A stretch of 15,390 bases of DNA from Gammaproteobacteria bacterium (GTDB taxonomy: Bacteria; Pseudomonadota; Gammaproteobacteria; Nitrosococcales; Methylophagaceae): positions 1-15,390 of the forward strand of contig QNEY01000015.1 of NCBI GenBank assembly GCA_003645385.1, read 5' to 3'. The translations under genes were made by a program, and so were the position numbers. This document shows, piece by piece, positions 8,248-15,390 of this stretch. The stretch's first letter is position 1. Each line of letters opens with the position of its first letter. The notes below the pieces were generated by a model that was given only the letters and a program-made list of their open reading frames with translations, had not been told where the DNA came from and ran no database searches.

Positions 8248-9066
8248 GTGAGTCGTATTAGTCAATGTTTCAAGAAGTTAAAGGCTGATGGTCAAACGGC
8301 CCTTATTTCGTATATAACAGCTGGTGACCCTGAACCGTGGGTAACCGTTCCAATATTGCATGCTTTAGTTGATGCTGGTGCAGATATTCTGGAATTAGGC
8401 ATTCCTTTTTCCGACCCGATGTCAGATGGCCCTGCTATTCAAAAAGCCTGCGAGCGAGCTTTAAAAAATGATGTGTCCATTCATAATGTATTAGATATGG
8501 TAGCTGCATTCAGAAAGAAAAATACCGAAACACCAATAGTACTAATGGGCTATGCTAATCCTTTAGAATCCATTGGATACGAAAAGTTTGCCCAAAGAGC
8601 ACAGGAAGTCGGTGTTGATGGTGTGTTGACAGTTGATATGCCACCAGAAGAATCGGATGAGTTTTTGCCATTAATGAATAAACATGGAATTGACACTATT
8701 TTTCTGGTTGCACCAACCACATCATTAGAGCGTATGGCGTATATCTCAGAACATGCTAAAGGCTTCATATATTATGTATCCATAAAAGGTGTGACTGGCT
8801 CTGCAGTATTAGATGTGACAGAGGTTGCAGATAAAATGCTTGAGTTGAAGAAGAATACAAATTTACCCGTTGGTGTGGGTTTTGGTATCCGTGATGGTAA
8901 ATCTGCAGCTGCTATATCTGAAATAGCCGATGCAGTTGTAGTCGGAAGTACTCTGGTAAGCTGTATTGGAGAGCATGCAAAAAGGCCGGAAGAATTACCA
9001 GCAGCTGTTGCTGCATTACTGGCTGAAATGCGTCATGCAGTTAATGCTCGCGATGTAGCTCGATAG
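8248..9066 (+). CDS. trpA: tryptophan synthase alpha subunit (TrpA)
   Basis: Cleaves indole-3-glycerol phosphate to indole, which is channelled to TrpB. Counting from GTG 8248 (272 residues), catalytic Glu49 (DILELGIPFSDP) and Asp60 (PMSDGPAIQ) fall at exactly the numbers known for the enterobacterial enzyme. This supports the GTG over the in-frame TTG at 8242, which has no usable ribosome site. Also visible are SYITAGDP, VDGVLTVDMPPEE, the flexible loop-6 region IKGVTGSA, PVGVGFGIRDGKSAA and the phosphate-binding VVVGSTLV. It is 10 bases downstream of trpB, and accD follows 36 bases later. The tail after KRPEELPAAVAALLAEM is ordinary. Confidence 0.97.
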   Translation: MSRISQCFKKLKADGQTALISYITAGDPEPWVTVPILHALVDAGADILELGIPFSDPMSDGPAIQKACERALKNDVSIHNVLDMVAAFRKKNTETPIVLMGYANPLESIGYEKFAQRAQEVGVDGVLTVDMPPEESDEFLPLMNKHGIDTIFLVAPTTSLERMAYISEHAKGFIYYVSIKGVTGSAVLDVTEVADKMLELKKNTNLPVGVGFGIRDGKSAAAISEIADAVVVGSTLVSCIGEHAKRPEELPAAVAALLAEMRHAVNARDVAR

Positions 9067-9091
9067 AGTTGTATTTTCGAATAAATTTTAT

Positions 9092-9097
9092 AGGTGA
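9092..9097 (+). promoter_or_regulatory. ribosome binding site deciding the accD start
   Basis: AGGTGA lies 5 bases before ATG 9103. The longer in-frame GTG at 9094 is inside this site, so it cannot be the start that the site serves. Confidence 0.65.
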
Positions 9098-9102
9098 CAA
9101 AT

Positions 9103-9960
9103 ATGAGTTGGTTTGAAAAGTTAATCCCTTCTAAAATTCGAACAACGGCTCGCAGTCGTTCAGTTCCGGAAGGTGTTTGGTGTAAATGTCCTGCTTGTGA
9201 TGGTGTTCTTTATCGAGCTGAACTGGAACGTAATTTACATGTTTGTCCTAAATGTAATCATCACCAACGTATTAATGCCCGCACACGTTTAGAAAGTTTT
9301 TTGGATGAAGGGGACCATCCAGAAATTGCAGCAGATATTAAACCTGTTGATACCTTGAAATTCAAAGATAGCAAAAGATATAAAGACCGAATCACTCAAG
9401 CACAAAAAACAACAGGTGAAAATGATGCTTTGCTGGCAATGGAAGGGACAATTAATGATGAACCTGTAGTAGTAGTTTCATTTGATTTTAGCTTTATGGG
9501 TGGTTCTATGGGCGCTGTTGTTGGTGAGAAGTTTGTTCGTGCAACACAAGTGGCCTTGGATAAAAAAATACCACTTATTTGTTTCTCAGCAAGCGGTGGA
9601 GCTCGTATGCAAGAAGGCCTATTCTCATTGATGCAGATGGCAAAAACAAGTGCCATATTGGCTCAACTTAGCAAAGCAGGTGTACCCTTTATATCTGTGT
9701 TAACAGATCCTACTATGGGTGGTGTTTCTGCAAGTCTGGCGATGCTAGGTGATATTAATGTTGCTGAACCCAAAGCATTGATTGGCTTCGCTGGCCCACG
9801 TGTAATTGAACAAACTGTACGCGAAACATTACCTGAAGGTTTTCAACGGAGTGAGTTTCTTGTAGAACATGGAGCGATTGATATGATTGTCGATCGTCGA
9901 GATATGCGTGATCGATTAGCTAGTATATTGGCAATGTTACAAAAGCGTAAAGCTGTTTAA
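9103..9960 (+). CDS. accD: acetyl-CoA carboxylase carboxyltransferase subunit beta (AccD)
   Basis: Beta half of the carboxyltransferase that, with AccA, moves CO2 from biotin-BCCP to acetyl-CoA to make malonyl-CoA, the first committed step of fatty acid synthesis. The ATG at 9103 gives 285 residues and the family start MSWFEKLIP. The N-terminal four-cysteine zinc ribbon is complete: Cys29 and Cys32 (CPAC), then Cys48 and Cys51 (CPKC), separated by GVLYRAELERNLHV. The crotonase-fold core shows FDFSFMGGSMGAVVGEK, SASGGARMQEG (oxyanion/CoA site), TDPTMGGVSASLAMLGD and GFAGPRVIEQTV. An in-frame GTG at 9094 would add three residues but overlaps the ribosome site. The gene lies between trpA and folC in the conserved order. 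Confidence 0.98.
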   Translation: MSWFEKLIPSKIRTTARSRSVPEGVWCKCPACDGVLYRAELERNLHVCPKCNHHQRINARTRLESFLDEGDHPEIAADIKPVDTLKFKDSKRYKDRITQAQKTTGENDALLAMEGTINDEPVVVVSFDFSFMGGSMGAVVGEKFVRATQVALDKKIPLICFSASGGARMQEGLFSLMQMAKTSAILAQLSKAGVPFISVLTDPTMGGVSASLAMLGDINVAEPKALIGFAGPRVIEQTVRETLPEGFQRSEFLVEHGAIDMIVDRRDMRDRLASILAMLQKRKAV

Positions 9961-9977
9961 ATTTAAATATTAGTATT

Positions 9978-11273
9978 ATGCGATTTCAAACCCTGCCAGA
10001 ATGGCTCCAATGGCAGGAGAAACTCCATTTTACTGAGGTTGATCCCGGGCTAGAGCGTGTTGGTCAGGTCTGGAGACAGCTTGGCGGTAGCTCAAAACTA
10101 CCTTTCACAGTAATAACAGTTGCCGGAACTAATGGTAAGGGTTCATCAGTAGCAATGCTCGACTCTATTTTATGTGCTGCTGGCTATCGCACTGGAACCT
10201 ATACCTCACCACATTTACTACGATACAACGAACGTATACGTGTTGAGGGCCATTCATGTGATGACACAATGATCTGTGAGTCTTTCAATCGAATAGATCA
10301 TGCACGTGGGCAAACATCACTTACCTATTTCGAATTTTCTACCTTGGCTGCAGTCGATATTTTTTGCCGTCAGAACATAGATATTGCTATTTTGGAAGTT
10401 GGGATGGGAGGTAGATTGGATGCCGTAAATCTATTTGATACTGATATTGCACTTATTACCCCAATTAGCCTTGACCATACTATGTGGTTAGGGAGTAATC
10501 GTGAGCAGATTGGGACTGAAAAGGCTGGTATTATACGACAATATAAACCTGTTGTTTACTCAGAAACCAAGCCGCCTGAAACAGTGTTATCTTATGCTAA
10601 AGCATTACAAACACCCATTTTTTTAGCGGATTCTGATTTCAGAATTAGTTATGATAGTGACAACAATGGCTGGAATTGGGCAAGTCAGTCTATTCAAATT
10701 CAAAACTTGCCTTTACCTGCTCTTGCAGGCTCATACCAAGTTCAAAATGCAGCTGCTGTTTTACAAGTCATCACATTATTGAATGCACAGAATTACACTA
10801 TTTCAGAACAAGACATAAAAACTGGACTAACTACTGTTAAACTCGCTGGTCGCTTTCAACGAATTCAGGGTGATGTGGAACAAATATTTGATGTGACACA
10901 CAATCAACAAGGTGCTGAAAACCTAGTCAAGCTATTAGCAGAAACACCTTGTATAGGGCGAACCATAGCAGTATTAGCTATGCTAAAAGATAAAGATGTT
11001 TCAGCACTAGTTTCAATATTAGAAAAATCCATTGATCTTTGGTATATCGCTGGTTTACAGGGTTGTCGTGGTATGACTGGACATGATTTGGCTATCCAAG
11101 TAACTAAGATAGTTGGAGAGGATAAAGTTCTCGACCATAAAATGGTAGTTGATGCTTATCAGCAGGCTATGCAAGAAGCACAGAAAGGTGATCGAGTATT
11201 GATTTTTGGCTCATTTCATACGGTAGAATCTGTTTTGCGATTAAATAATGAACAAACTGAAGAGAGAACCTAA
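9978..11273 (+). CDS. folC: bifunctional dihydrofolate/folylpolyglutamate synthase (FolC)
   Basis: ATP-dependent ligase that adds glutamate to dihydropteroate and then extends the glutamate tail of folates; cytoplasmic, Mur-ligase fold. The 431 residues are full length. Visible are the P-loop VAGTNGKGS (residues 48-56), TYTSPHLLRYNERI (75-87), the metal-site LEVGMGGRLDAVN (139-151), the ISLDHTMWLG segment with His167, EKAGIIR (181-187) carrying the lysine position that is carbamylated in relatives, the interdomain RFQRIQG, FDVTHNQQG opening the C-terminal domain, and FGSFHTVESV near the end. It starts 17 bases after accD. No Shine-Dalgarno stands out in the AT-only spacer. Its stop overlaps the next ATG (TAATG), so the two genes look translationally coupled. 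Confidence 0.97.
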   Translation: MRFQTLPEWLQWQEKLHFTEVDPGLERVGQVWRQLGGSSKLPFTVITVAGTNGKGSSVAMLDSILCAAGYRTGTYTSPHLLRYNERIRVEGHSCDDTMICESFNRIDHARGQTSLTYFEFSTLAAVDIFCRQNIDIAILEVGMGGRLDAVNLFDTDIALITPISLDHTMWLGSNREQIGTEKAGIIRQYKPVVYSETKPPETVLSYAKALQTPIFLADSDFRISYDSDNNGWNWASQSIQIQNLPLPALAGSYQVQNAAAVLQVITLLNAQNYTISEQDIKTGLTTVKLAGRFQRIQGDVEQIFDVTHNQQGAENLVKLLAETPCIGRTIAVLAMLKDKDVSALVSILEKSIDLWYIAGLQGCRGMTGHDLAIQVTKIVGEDKVLDHKMVVDAYQQAMQEAQKGDRVLIFGSFHTVESVLRLNNEQTEERT

Positions 11274-12196
11274 TGAATAAAACAACCCCCATTGCATCAA
11301 TAGCAATTACCGTCGTTATTTTGCTCATAGTAATGAATTCTTACACCACAATTAAAGCAGGCCACAACAAAGTTGCCACTTTGTTTGGAGATGTTCAACC
11401 AGAACCTTATAAAGAAGGGTTTCATATTGTGAATCCATTACTTGAGTTTTCTAGTTTTGATTTGCGTCAACTGACCTATACATGGGATAAAATTCAAGTA
11501 CCATCACAGGATAAATTAAAATCGACTATGGATATCTCGGTCACATTTCGTTTAGATGGGACACAAACGCCAAGGATATTGCAAGAAACAGGACGCTTAG
11601 AGGATGTGGTTAATAAACATGTCACACCAAAAGTACGTTCATTATTACGTGAAGCGGGTAAAACCGTTGGGAAATCACAAGATTTTTATCTCGACACAGT
11701 TCAACAAGAGCTTCAAATTTATATGGAAGATGGTTTGAGATCATATCTTGGACCTAAAGGTATCATTGTCGAAGCAGTATTGTTTCGTGATATTACCTTG
11801 CCACAAGTCGTAACTAGTGCGGTTATTCAGACAAAAGAGCGGCAAGAGCAGCTAGAGCGAGAAAAAGCACAATTAAATATTGTTGAGCAACAAGCACAAC
11901 AACAAGTCAAACAAGCTGAAGCGAGAGAAAAAGCAGCAATTGCTGATGCGAATGCTAAACGTACTCGTGCTGATGCAGAAGCATATCGAATTTTAAAAGA
12001 AGCTGAGGCTCAAGCAGGTGCTAATAAGGTATTGGCACGATCAATTACATCAGAACTGATTCAATACAACAGTATTCAACGTTGGACAGGTCAATATCCT
12101 CAGACGCTGATGATGGGTGCAGAGATGGAAGAGGTAATCATTTCTTTGCCTGATGTCAGTGGGCAGGCAAAAGCTAAATCTAATAGCGAGGAATAG
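11273..12196 (+). CDS. prohibitin-like SPFH/Band-7 membrane protein
   Basis: A 307-residue SPFH-family protein, closest in look to prohibitins. Order of parts: a short N-terminus and one hydrophobic helix at about 7-22 (IASIAITVVILLIVMNS); the SPFH domain about 24-190 (IKAGHNKVATLFGDV, GFHIVNPLLEF, TMDISVTFRLD, VTPKVRSLLREAG, IVEAVLFRDITLP); a long Glu/Gln/Ala-rich coiled coil about 185-255 (KERQEQLEREKAQL, AEAREKAAIADANAKRTRADAEAYR); and a short polar tail. Relatives form large ring or cage assemblies at the membrane and in known cases (HflKC, prohibitin) modulate the FtsH protease. No partner gene is present, so neither HflK nor HflC is a safe name. It is fused to folC expression by TAATG, with purine-rich AGAGAG before the ATG inside folC. 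The family call is firm; the cellular role is unknown. Confidence 0.9.
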   Translation: MNKTTPIASIAITVVILLIVMNSYTTIKAGHNKVATLFGDVQPEPYKEGFHIVNPLLEFSSFDLRQLTYTWDKIQVPSQDKLKSTMDISVTFRLDGTQTPRILQETGRLEDVVNKHVTPKVRSLLREAGKTVGKSQDFYLDTVQQELQIYMEDGLRSYLGPKGIIVEAVLFRDITLPQVVTSAVIQTKERQEQLEREKAQLNIVEQQAQQQVKQAEAREKAAIADANAKRTRADAEAYRILKEAEAQAGANKVLARSITSELIQYNSIQRWTGQYPQTLMMGAEMEEVIISLPDVSGQAKAKSNSEE

Positions 12197-12203
12197 AATA
12201 AAA

Positions 12204-12224
12204 GTATAGCCAGTTTAGCTATAC
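12204..12224. terminator. inverted repeat between convergent genes, candidate bidirectional terminator
   Basis: A perfect 7-bp inverted repeat, GTATAGC / GCTATAC, with a 7-base loop, sits just after the SPFH gene stop. Its right half overlaps the 3' end of the minus-strand acyl-CoA synthetase gene. The left flank (AATAAAA) would give a U-rich tail to the minus-strand transcript; the right flank has only ATTT. The stem has three G:C pairs, so it is modest. Its position between two converging genes supports the call. Confidence 0.45.
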
Positions 12225-14014
12225 ATTTCGTCGATATCTTGTTGGTGATGCGTAATGACTTTAGGACGCTTGATTTTCATTGTCGGTGTCATTAGGTCGT
12301 TTTCTACTGTCCAAGCTTCCAATGTAAGACTGACCCGACGGATTTTAGCGTAAGCAGGGAAATCATGTAAAAGCCCACGCAAGCGTTTCATAATGTCATT
12401 GTGGAGTGCTTTATTATTCAAACTATCATGATCAAATCCATCTAGATTATGCTCTTTAGCTAAACTAAACCAATGATCTGAGTTGAGTACTAATAAAGCT
12501 GATAAATAAGATTCACCTTCACCGACGACAAGTGCTTGTTCAAAAATAGCATCCATTATAATAGCGGCTTCAATATCACCTGGTGGGACTTTTTCACCAT
12601 TACTTAATACTAAGATATCTTTTATCCGACCAGTGATATGTATATGGCCATCTTCATCAATGCGAGCCTGATCACCAGTATGTAACCACCCCTGAGCACT
12701 GATTGTTTGTGCCGTGGCTTTGTGGTTATTCCAATAACCTAACATATTACCTGGTCCGCGAGACAATAATTCATCATTATCACCGATCATAACTGCCACG
12801 CCTGGGATAGGTTTGCCTACACTAGCTGGAACATTACTGTCAGGTGCATTGACACTTATCACTGGGCTGGTTTCAGTTAGACCATAGCCTTGTAATAGAC
12901 ACATATCTAAACCAATGAATAATTTGGCAACCTGCTCAGATAATGCAGCGCCACCACTGACAATAAGACGCATATTACCACCGAAACGTTCTTTTATTTT
13001 TGATGCAACTAGCTTGTCGAGAAAAGGCCACATCAAAAAGCTCGGATGCCACCAGCCTCTACCTTGTTGGTGTTGGAATCGTGTCCATCCTATTGCTACA
13101 GTTGTTTTAAATAAACCTCTAGCAATAAAAGATTTATCTGATAACTGGCCGTGGATACGTGTATATATTCGTTCAAATATTCTAGGGACAGCAATCATGA
13201 TTGTAGGTTTCACATTTTGCATGTCTTCAGCAAGTTGAGGAATGCCTCGGGCATAAGCAACAGTTGCTCCAGCCATTATCGGTAAGTAATAGCCTGCTGT
13301 TCGTTCAAGGGTATGTGACAAAGGCAGGAATGACAGAAAGACATCACTGGGAAAGACATCAAAGTATTGTAATGCCCCAGCTGCAACAGACAACATATTG
13401 TGATGGCTGAGCATAACGCCTTTAGGACGACCCGTAGTTCCAGAGGTATAAATAATAGAGACTAACTGATGTGGTTCGTTATCCCATTCACGTATCACTC
13501 CCCAGTTTTCAGGTAGCCATTGGTCAGCATAGATAGAAGGTTCGGACAGTAAATCATCGCCAGAATTACTAATGATAACGCGTTTGAGAGCATGCTCTTC
13601 TGTTATTGAAGGTTCAAGCCGTTTCCATTGAGCAGCATTTTGTAAGAATAATAATTTAACATCAGCATCTTGCAAAATATAGGCAACATTATCAGGTCGA
13701 TCGTCTGGATAGAGTGGAACAACAACTAATCCTAAGCCAATGGCAGCTTGGTCAAAAAAAACCCATTCTTTACAATTACGTAGGTTAATAGCAACCCTAT
13801 CACCGGGTTCAAGCTCTTCATTTGCTAACGCTTCTTGCCAACGAGCAACCTGAGTGGCTACTTCTTGCCATGTAACATCATTCCAGCTCTTGGTTTCACT
13901 AGAAAAACTACGATAAGCAGGAAGATGGGGGCTACGTTTTACTCGTTCACAAAACAAGCCATATAATGTACCAGCCTGTTCAGGGGGGATGGTATCTGTA
14001 ATAGCATCAGCCAT
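12215..14014 (-). CDS. long-chain acyl-CoA synthetase (AMP-binding, FAA1 type)
   Basis: ATP-dependent activation of long-chain fatty acids to acyl-CoA through an acyl-adenylate, probably at the inner face of the cytoplasmic membrane. The 599 residues show all adenylate-forming core motifs: the P-loop YTSGTTGRPKG (about 189-199), PLSHTLER (231-238), GYGLTETSP (376-384), LHTGD (444-448), GRIKD (462-466), NGEKVPPGDIE (472-482), and a C-terminal TPTMKIKR whose Lys580 is the likely adenylation lysine. PRIFERIYTRIHGQL and the C-terminus resemble the FAA1/COG1022 group rather than the roughly 560-residue E. coli FadD, so I give no symbol. AAGGAG at 14022-14027 lies 7 bases before the ATG. It is 16 bases downstream of fadL on the same strand, implying coupled import and activation. 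The true chain length or substrate cannot be read from the sequence. Confidence 0.93.
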   Translation of the reverse strand: MADAITDTIPPEQAGTLYGLFCERVKRSPHLPAYRSFSSETKSWNDVTWQEVATQVARWQEALANEELEPGDRVAINLRNCKEWVFFDQAAIGLGLVVVPLYPDDRPDNVAYILQDADVKLLFLQNAAQWKRLEPSITEEHALKRVIISNSGDDLLSEPSIYADQWLPENWGVIREWDNEPHQLVSIIYTSGTTGRPKGVMLSHHNMLSVAAGALQYFDVFPSDVFLSFLPLSHTLERTAGYYLPIMAGATVAYARGIPQLAEDMQNVKPTIMIAVPRIFERIYTRIHGQLSDKSFIARGLFKTTVAIGWTRFQHQQGRGWWHPSFLMWPFLDKLVASKIKERFGGNMRLIVSGGAALSEQVAKLFIGLDMCLLQGYGLTETSPVISVNAPDSNVPASVGKPIPGVAVMIGDNDELLSRGPGNMLGYWNNHKATAQTISAQGWLHTGDQARIDEDGHIHITGRIKDILVLSNGEKVPPGDIEAAIIMDAIFEQALVVGEGESYLSALLVLNSDHWFSLAKEHNLDGFDHDSLNNKALHNDIMKRLRGLLHDFPAYAKIRRVSLTLEAWTVENDLMTPTMKIKRPKVITHHQQDIDEMYS

Positions 14015-14021
14015 CTGTTAG

Positions 14022-14027
14022 CTCCTT
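14022..14027 (-). promoter_or_regulatory. strong ribosome binding site for the acyl-CoA synthetase
   Basis: On the minus strand AAGGAG lies 7 bases before the ATG at 14014, inside the 16-base gap after fadL. It is the best consensus Shine-Dalgarno in the window and fixes this start. Confidence 0.7.
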
Positions 14028-14030
14028 ACC

Positions 14031-15362
14031 TTATAGGAATGTCCATCGTAGTTGAACACCTAAAATATCAACACTGGCATCATAGTCGCCAACTAAATTG
14101 TGAGCCAATGCTGGTGATGGGGCATCAAGTGTTTCATTAATTTCTGGATCGCTAACAAAAATATGTGTATAGCCAGCATCAATGGTGATTGTTTCTGAAT
14201 AATTATAGCTAGCGCCTAGTGCAACCCATGTACGATCTTCTCCTGGAATACGCGCTGTTCGGTATTCATCTGAAATTGGTGTTTCATCAAAAGCAACACC
14301 ACTACGGAAAGTCCACTTGTCATTGTAAGCATAGGTAAGACCTAAACCATAACGCATCGAATTATCCCAATTTTCTTCTTTGGTACTGTTAAGTGGATTC
14401 GTAGGATCAGGTGAGCTAATAGCTAATTCTTCAAAACGATCCCAGCGTGTCCAACTAGCGTCAGCCATAACAGCCCATTGTTCATTGACTTGGTGGTGAA
14501 CAGCAAGAGATGCACTTTCTGGTAAATCAACATCCCCTGAGATGCTTGCATCAGTGAAGTTTAAAAAACTTGCAACACCTTGTGCATTAGTTGGTGTTGT
14601 AAATTTACCATCACCAGTAAGATGATGTGAAATTTTGGAGCGATAAGCCAAAGCAAGTCGCGTTGCTTCAGTTGCTTGGAATATCAGCCCCAAATTATAA
14701 CCCCAACTCCAGTCATCAGCTGTTAATTTAGCCTTGCCATCATTAGCTTGTGGAGCTGCACATGCGGCAGGAACTCCTGCACAAATAGTTCCAAAATCAA
14801 CGGCTTGGGTAAGCTCAAGGTCAATGTACTGAAGATTTACACCAAAACCTAGGGATAGTTTGTCAGAAGGTTTAAATGCAATAGAAGGGTTTATATTAAT
14901 TGTTAATAAATCAGATTTTATTGCGTGATATCGACCTTTCCAATTATCTGAATATTCAGTTACTAACCCAAATGGTGCGTTGACACCTATACCCGCAACA
15001 GTATTGTCATTTATTCTATGGGCGTAGTAAAAATTTGGCACTGCAGCAAGATTACCCGCATCACCTTCACGACCTGTTAGCGGCGCACCAAATCCGGTTT
15101 TTGAACCTTCATCATTAAAATCACTTTGTGGTGAAATCAGGTTAAGCCCAGCAGCCATTTGGGAATGGGATAAATATGTTAAACCAGCAGGGTTGAAGAA
15201 GATAGTACTGGCATCTTCAGCTACTGCGGCACTACCTGCAAAAGCTCGACCTAGTCCAGTAACACTTTGTTCCATAACGGCAAAACCTGCACCATAGCTT
15301 AGGGAGCTAAATACTGATGCCATTAATAAAGTGCTTAGCTTTAGAGTTTTATGTTGTGCCAT
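14031..15362 (-). CDS. fadL: FadL-family outer membrane transport protein
   Basis: Beta-barrel channel of the FadL/TodX family, which moves long-chain fatty acids or other hydrophobic compounds across the outer membrane. The 443 residues begin with a signal peptide (KTLKLSTLLMASVFSSLSYG), with likely cleavage before Ala25. The mature start AGFAVMEQSVTGLGRAFAGSAAVAEDAST and the NPAG motif (57-60) are the family hatch signatures. Alternating aromatic/polar strands fill the rest, and it ends with LGVQLRWTFL, a typical OMP tail (here Leu rather than Phe last). A predicted loop holds Cys194 and Cys201, which could form a disulfide. AAAGG at 15372-15376 precedes the ATG at 15362. The promoter would be beyond the right edge. 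It leads a two-gene unit with the acyl-CoA synthetase. Family is firm; substrate (fatty acid versus hydrocarbon) is open. Confidence 0.93.
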   Translation of the reverse strand: MAQHKTLKLSTLLMASVFSSLSYGAGFAVMEQSVTGLGRAFAGSAAVAEDASTIFFNPAGLTYLSHSQMAAGLNLISPQSDFNDEGSKTGFGAPLTGREGDAGNLAAVPNFYYAHRINDNTVAGIGVNAPFGLVTEYSDNWKGRYHAIKSDLLTININPSIAFKPSDKLSLGFGVNLQYIDLELTQAVDFGTICAGVPAACAAPQANDGKAKLTADDWSWGYNLGLIFQATEATRLALAYRSKISHHLTGDGKFTTPTNAQGVASFLNFTDASISGDVDLPESASLAVHHQVNEQWAVMADASWTRWDRFEELAISSPDPTNPLNSTKEENWDNSMRYGLGLTYAYNDKWTFRSGVAFDETPISDEYRTARIPGEDRTWVALGASYNYSETITIDAGYTHIFVSDPEINETLDAPSPALAHNLVGDYDASVDILGVQLRWTFL

Positions 15363-15390
15363 TAGTACTTACCTTTACATAGTGATAATC

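Noticed and set aside
12915..13238. 107-residue plus-strand open frame opposite the acyl-CoA synthetase
   Set aside because: Shadow of conserved minus-strand coding sequence, with no supporting family or ribosome site.

Overview
The window is a dense, AT-rich (about 40% GC by eye) stretch of a gammaproteobacterial chromosome. It has almost no non-coding DNA: no gene-free gap exceeds about 60 bases, and every complete gene looks intact. The gene order leuD-leuB-asd-fimV-truA-trpF-trpB-trpA-accD-folC is a classic gammaproteobacterial block, and FimV is itself a gammaproteobacterial protein. The low GC and the FadL/acyl-CoA synthetase pair would fit a marine lineage such as Methylophaga or Cycloclasticus. 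That placement is inference and was not tested.

Bases 1-2728 hold leucine and aspartate-family amino acid synthesis. They start with the 3' part of leuD (its N-terminus lies outside the window), then leuB, then a compact aspartate-semialdehyde dehydrogenase gene (asd). Bases 2780-6374 hold fimV, a large inner-membrane polar hub protein with a LysM domain and TPRs, and truA, a tRNA pseudouridine synthase. Bases 6410-9066 carry the last steps of tryptophan synthesis (trpF, trpB, trpA), with trpF and trpB overlapping. Bases 9103-11273 carry accD (acetyl-CoA carboxylase beta subunit) and folC (folate and folylpolyglutamate synthesis). All of these run on the + strand with short gaps or overlaps, so they probably form one long transcript or a few. 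No trp leader or attenuator is visible.

After folC the order departs from the familiar dedD/cvpA/purF continuation. A prohibitin-like SPFH membrane protein gene is joined to folC through a TAATG stop/start overlap. It converges on a minus-strand pair: fadL (outer-membrane long-chain fatty acid or hydrophobic-compound channel) followed by a FAA1-type long-chain acyl-CoA synthetase. Together these two would import and activate fatty acids. A small inverted repeat lies at the convergent junction and may be a bidirectional terminator.

I see no mobile element, CRISPR array, RNA gene or clearly novel system. The points most worth a second look are the SPFH gene in the post-folC slot, the fadL-synthetase operon beside the housekeeping block, and small features in fimV and in translation initiation.
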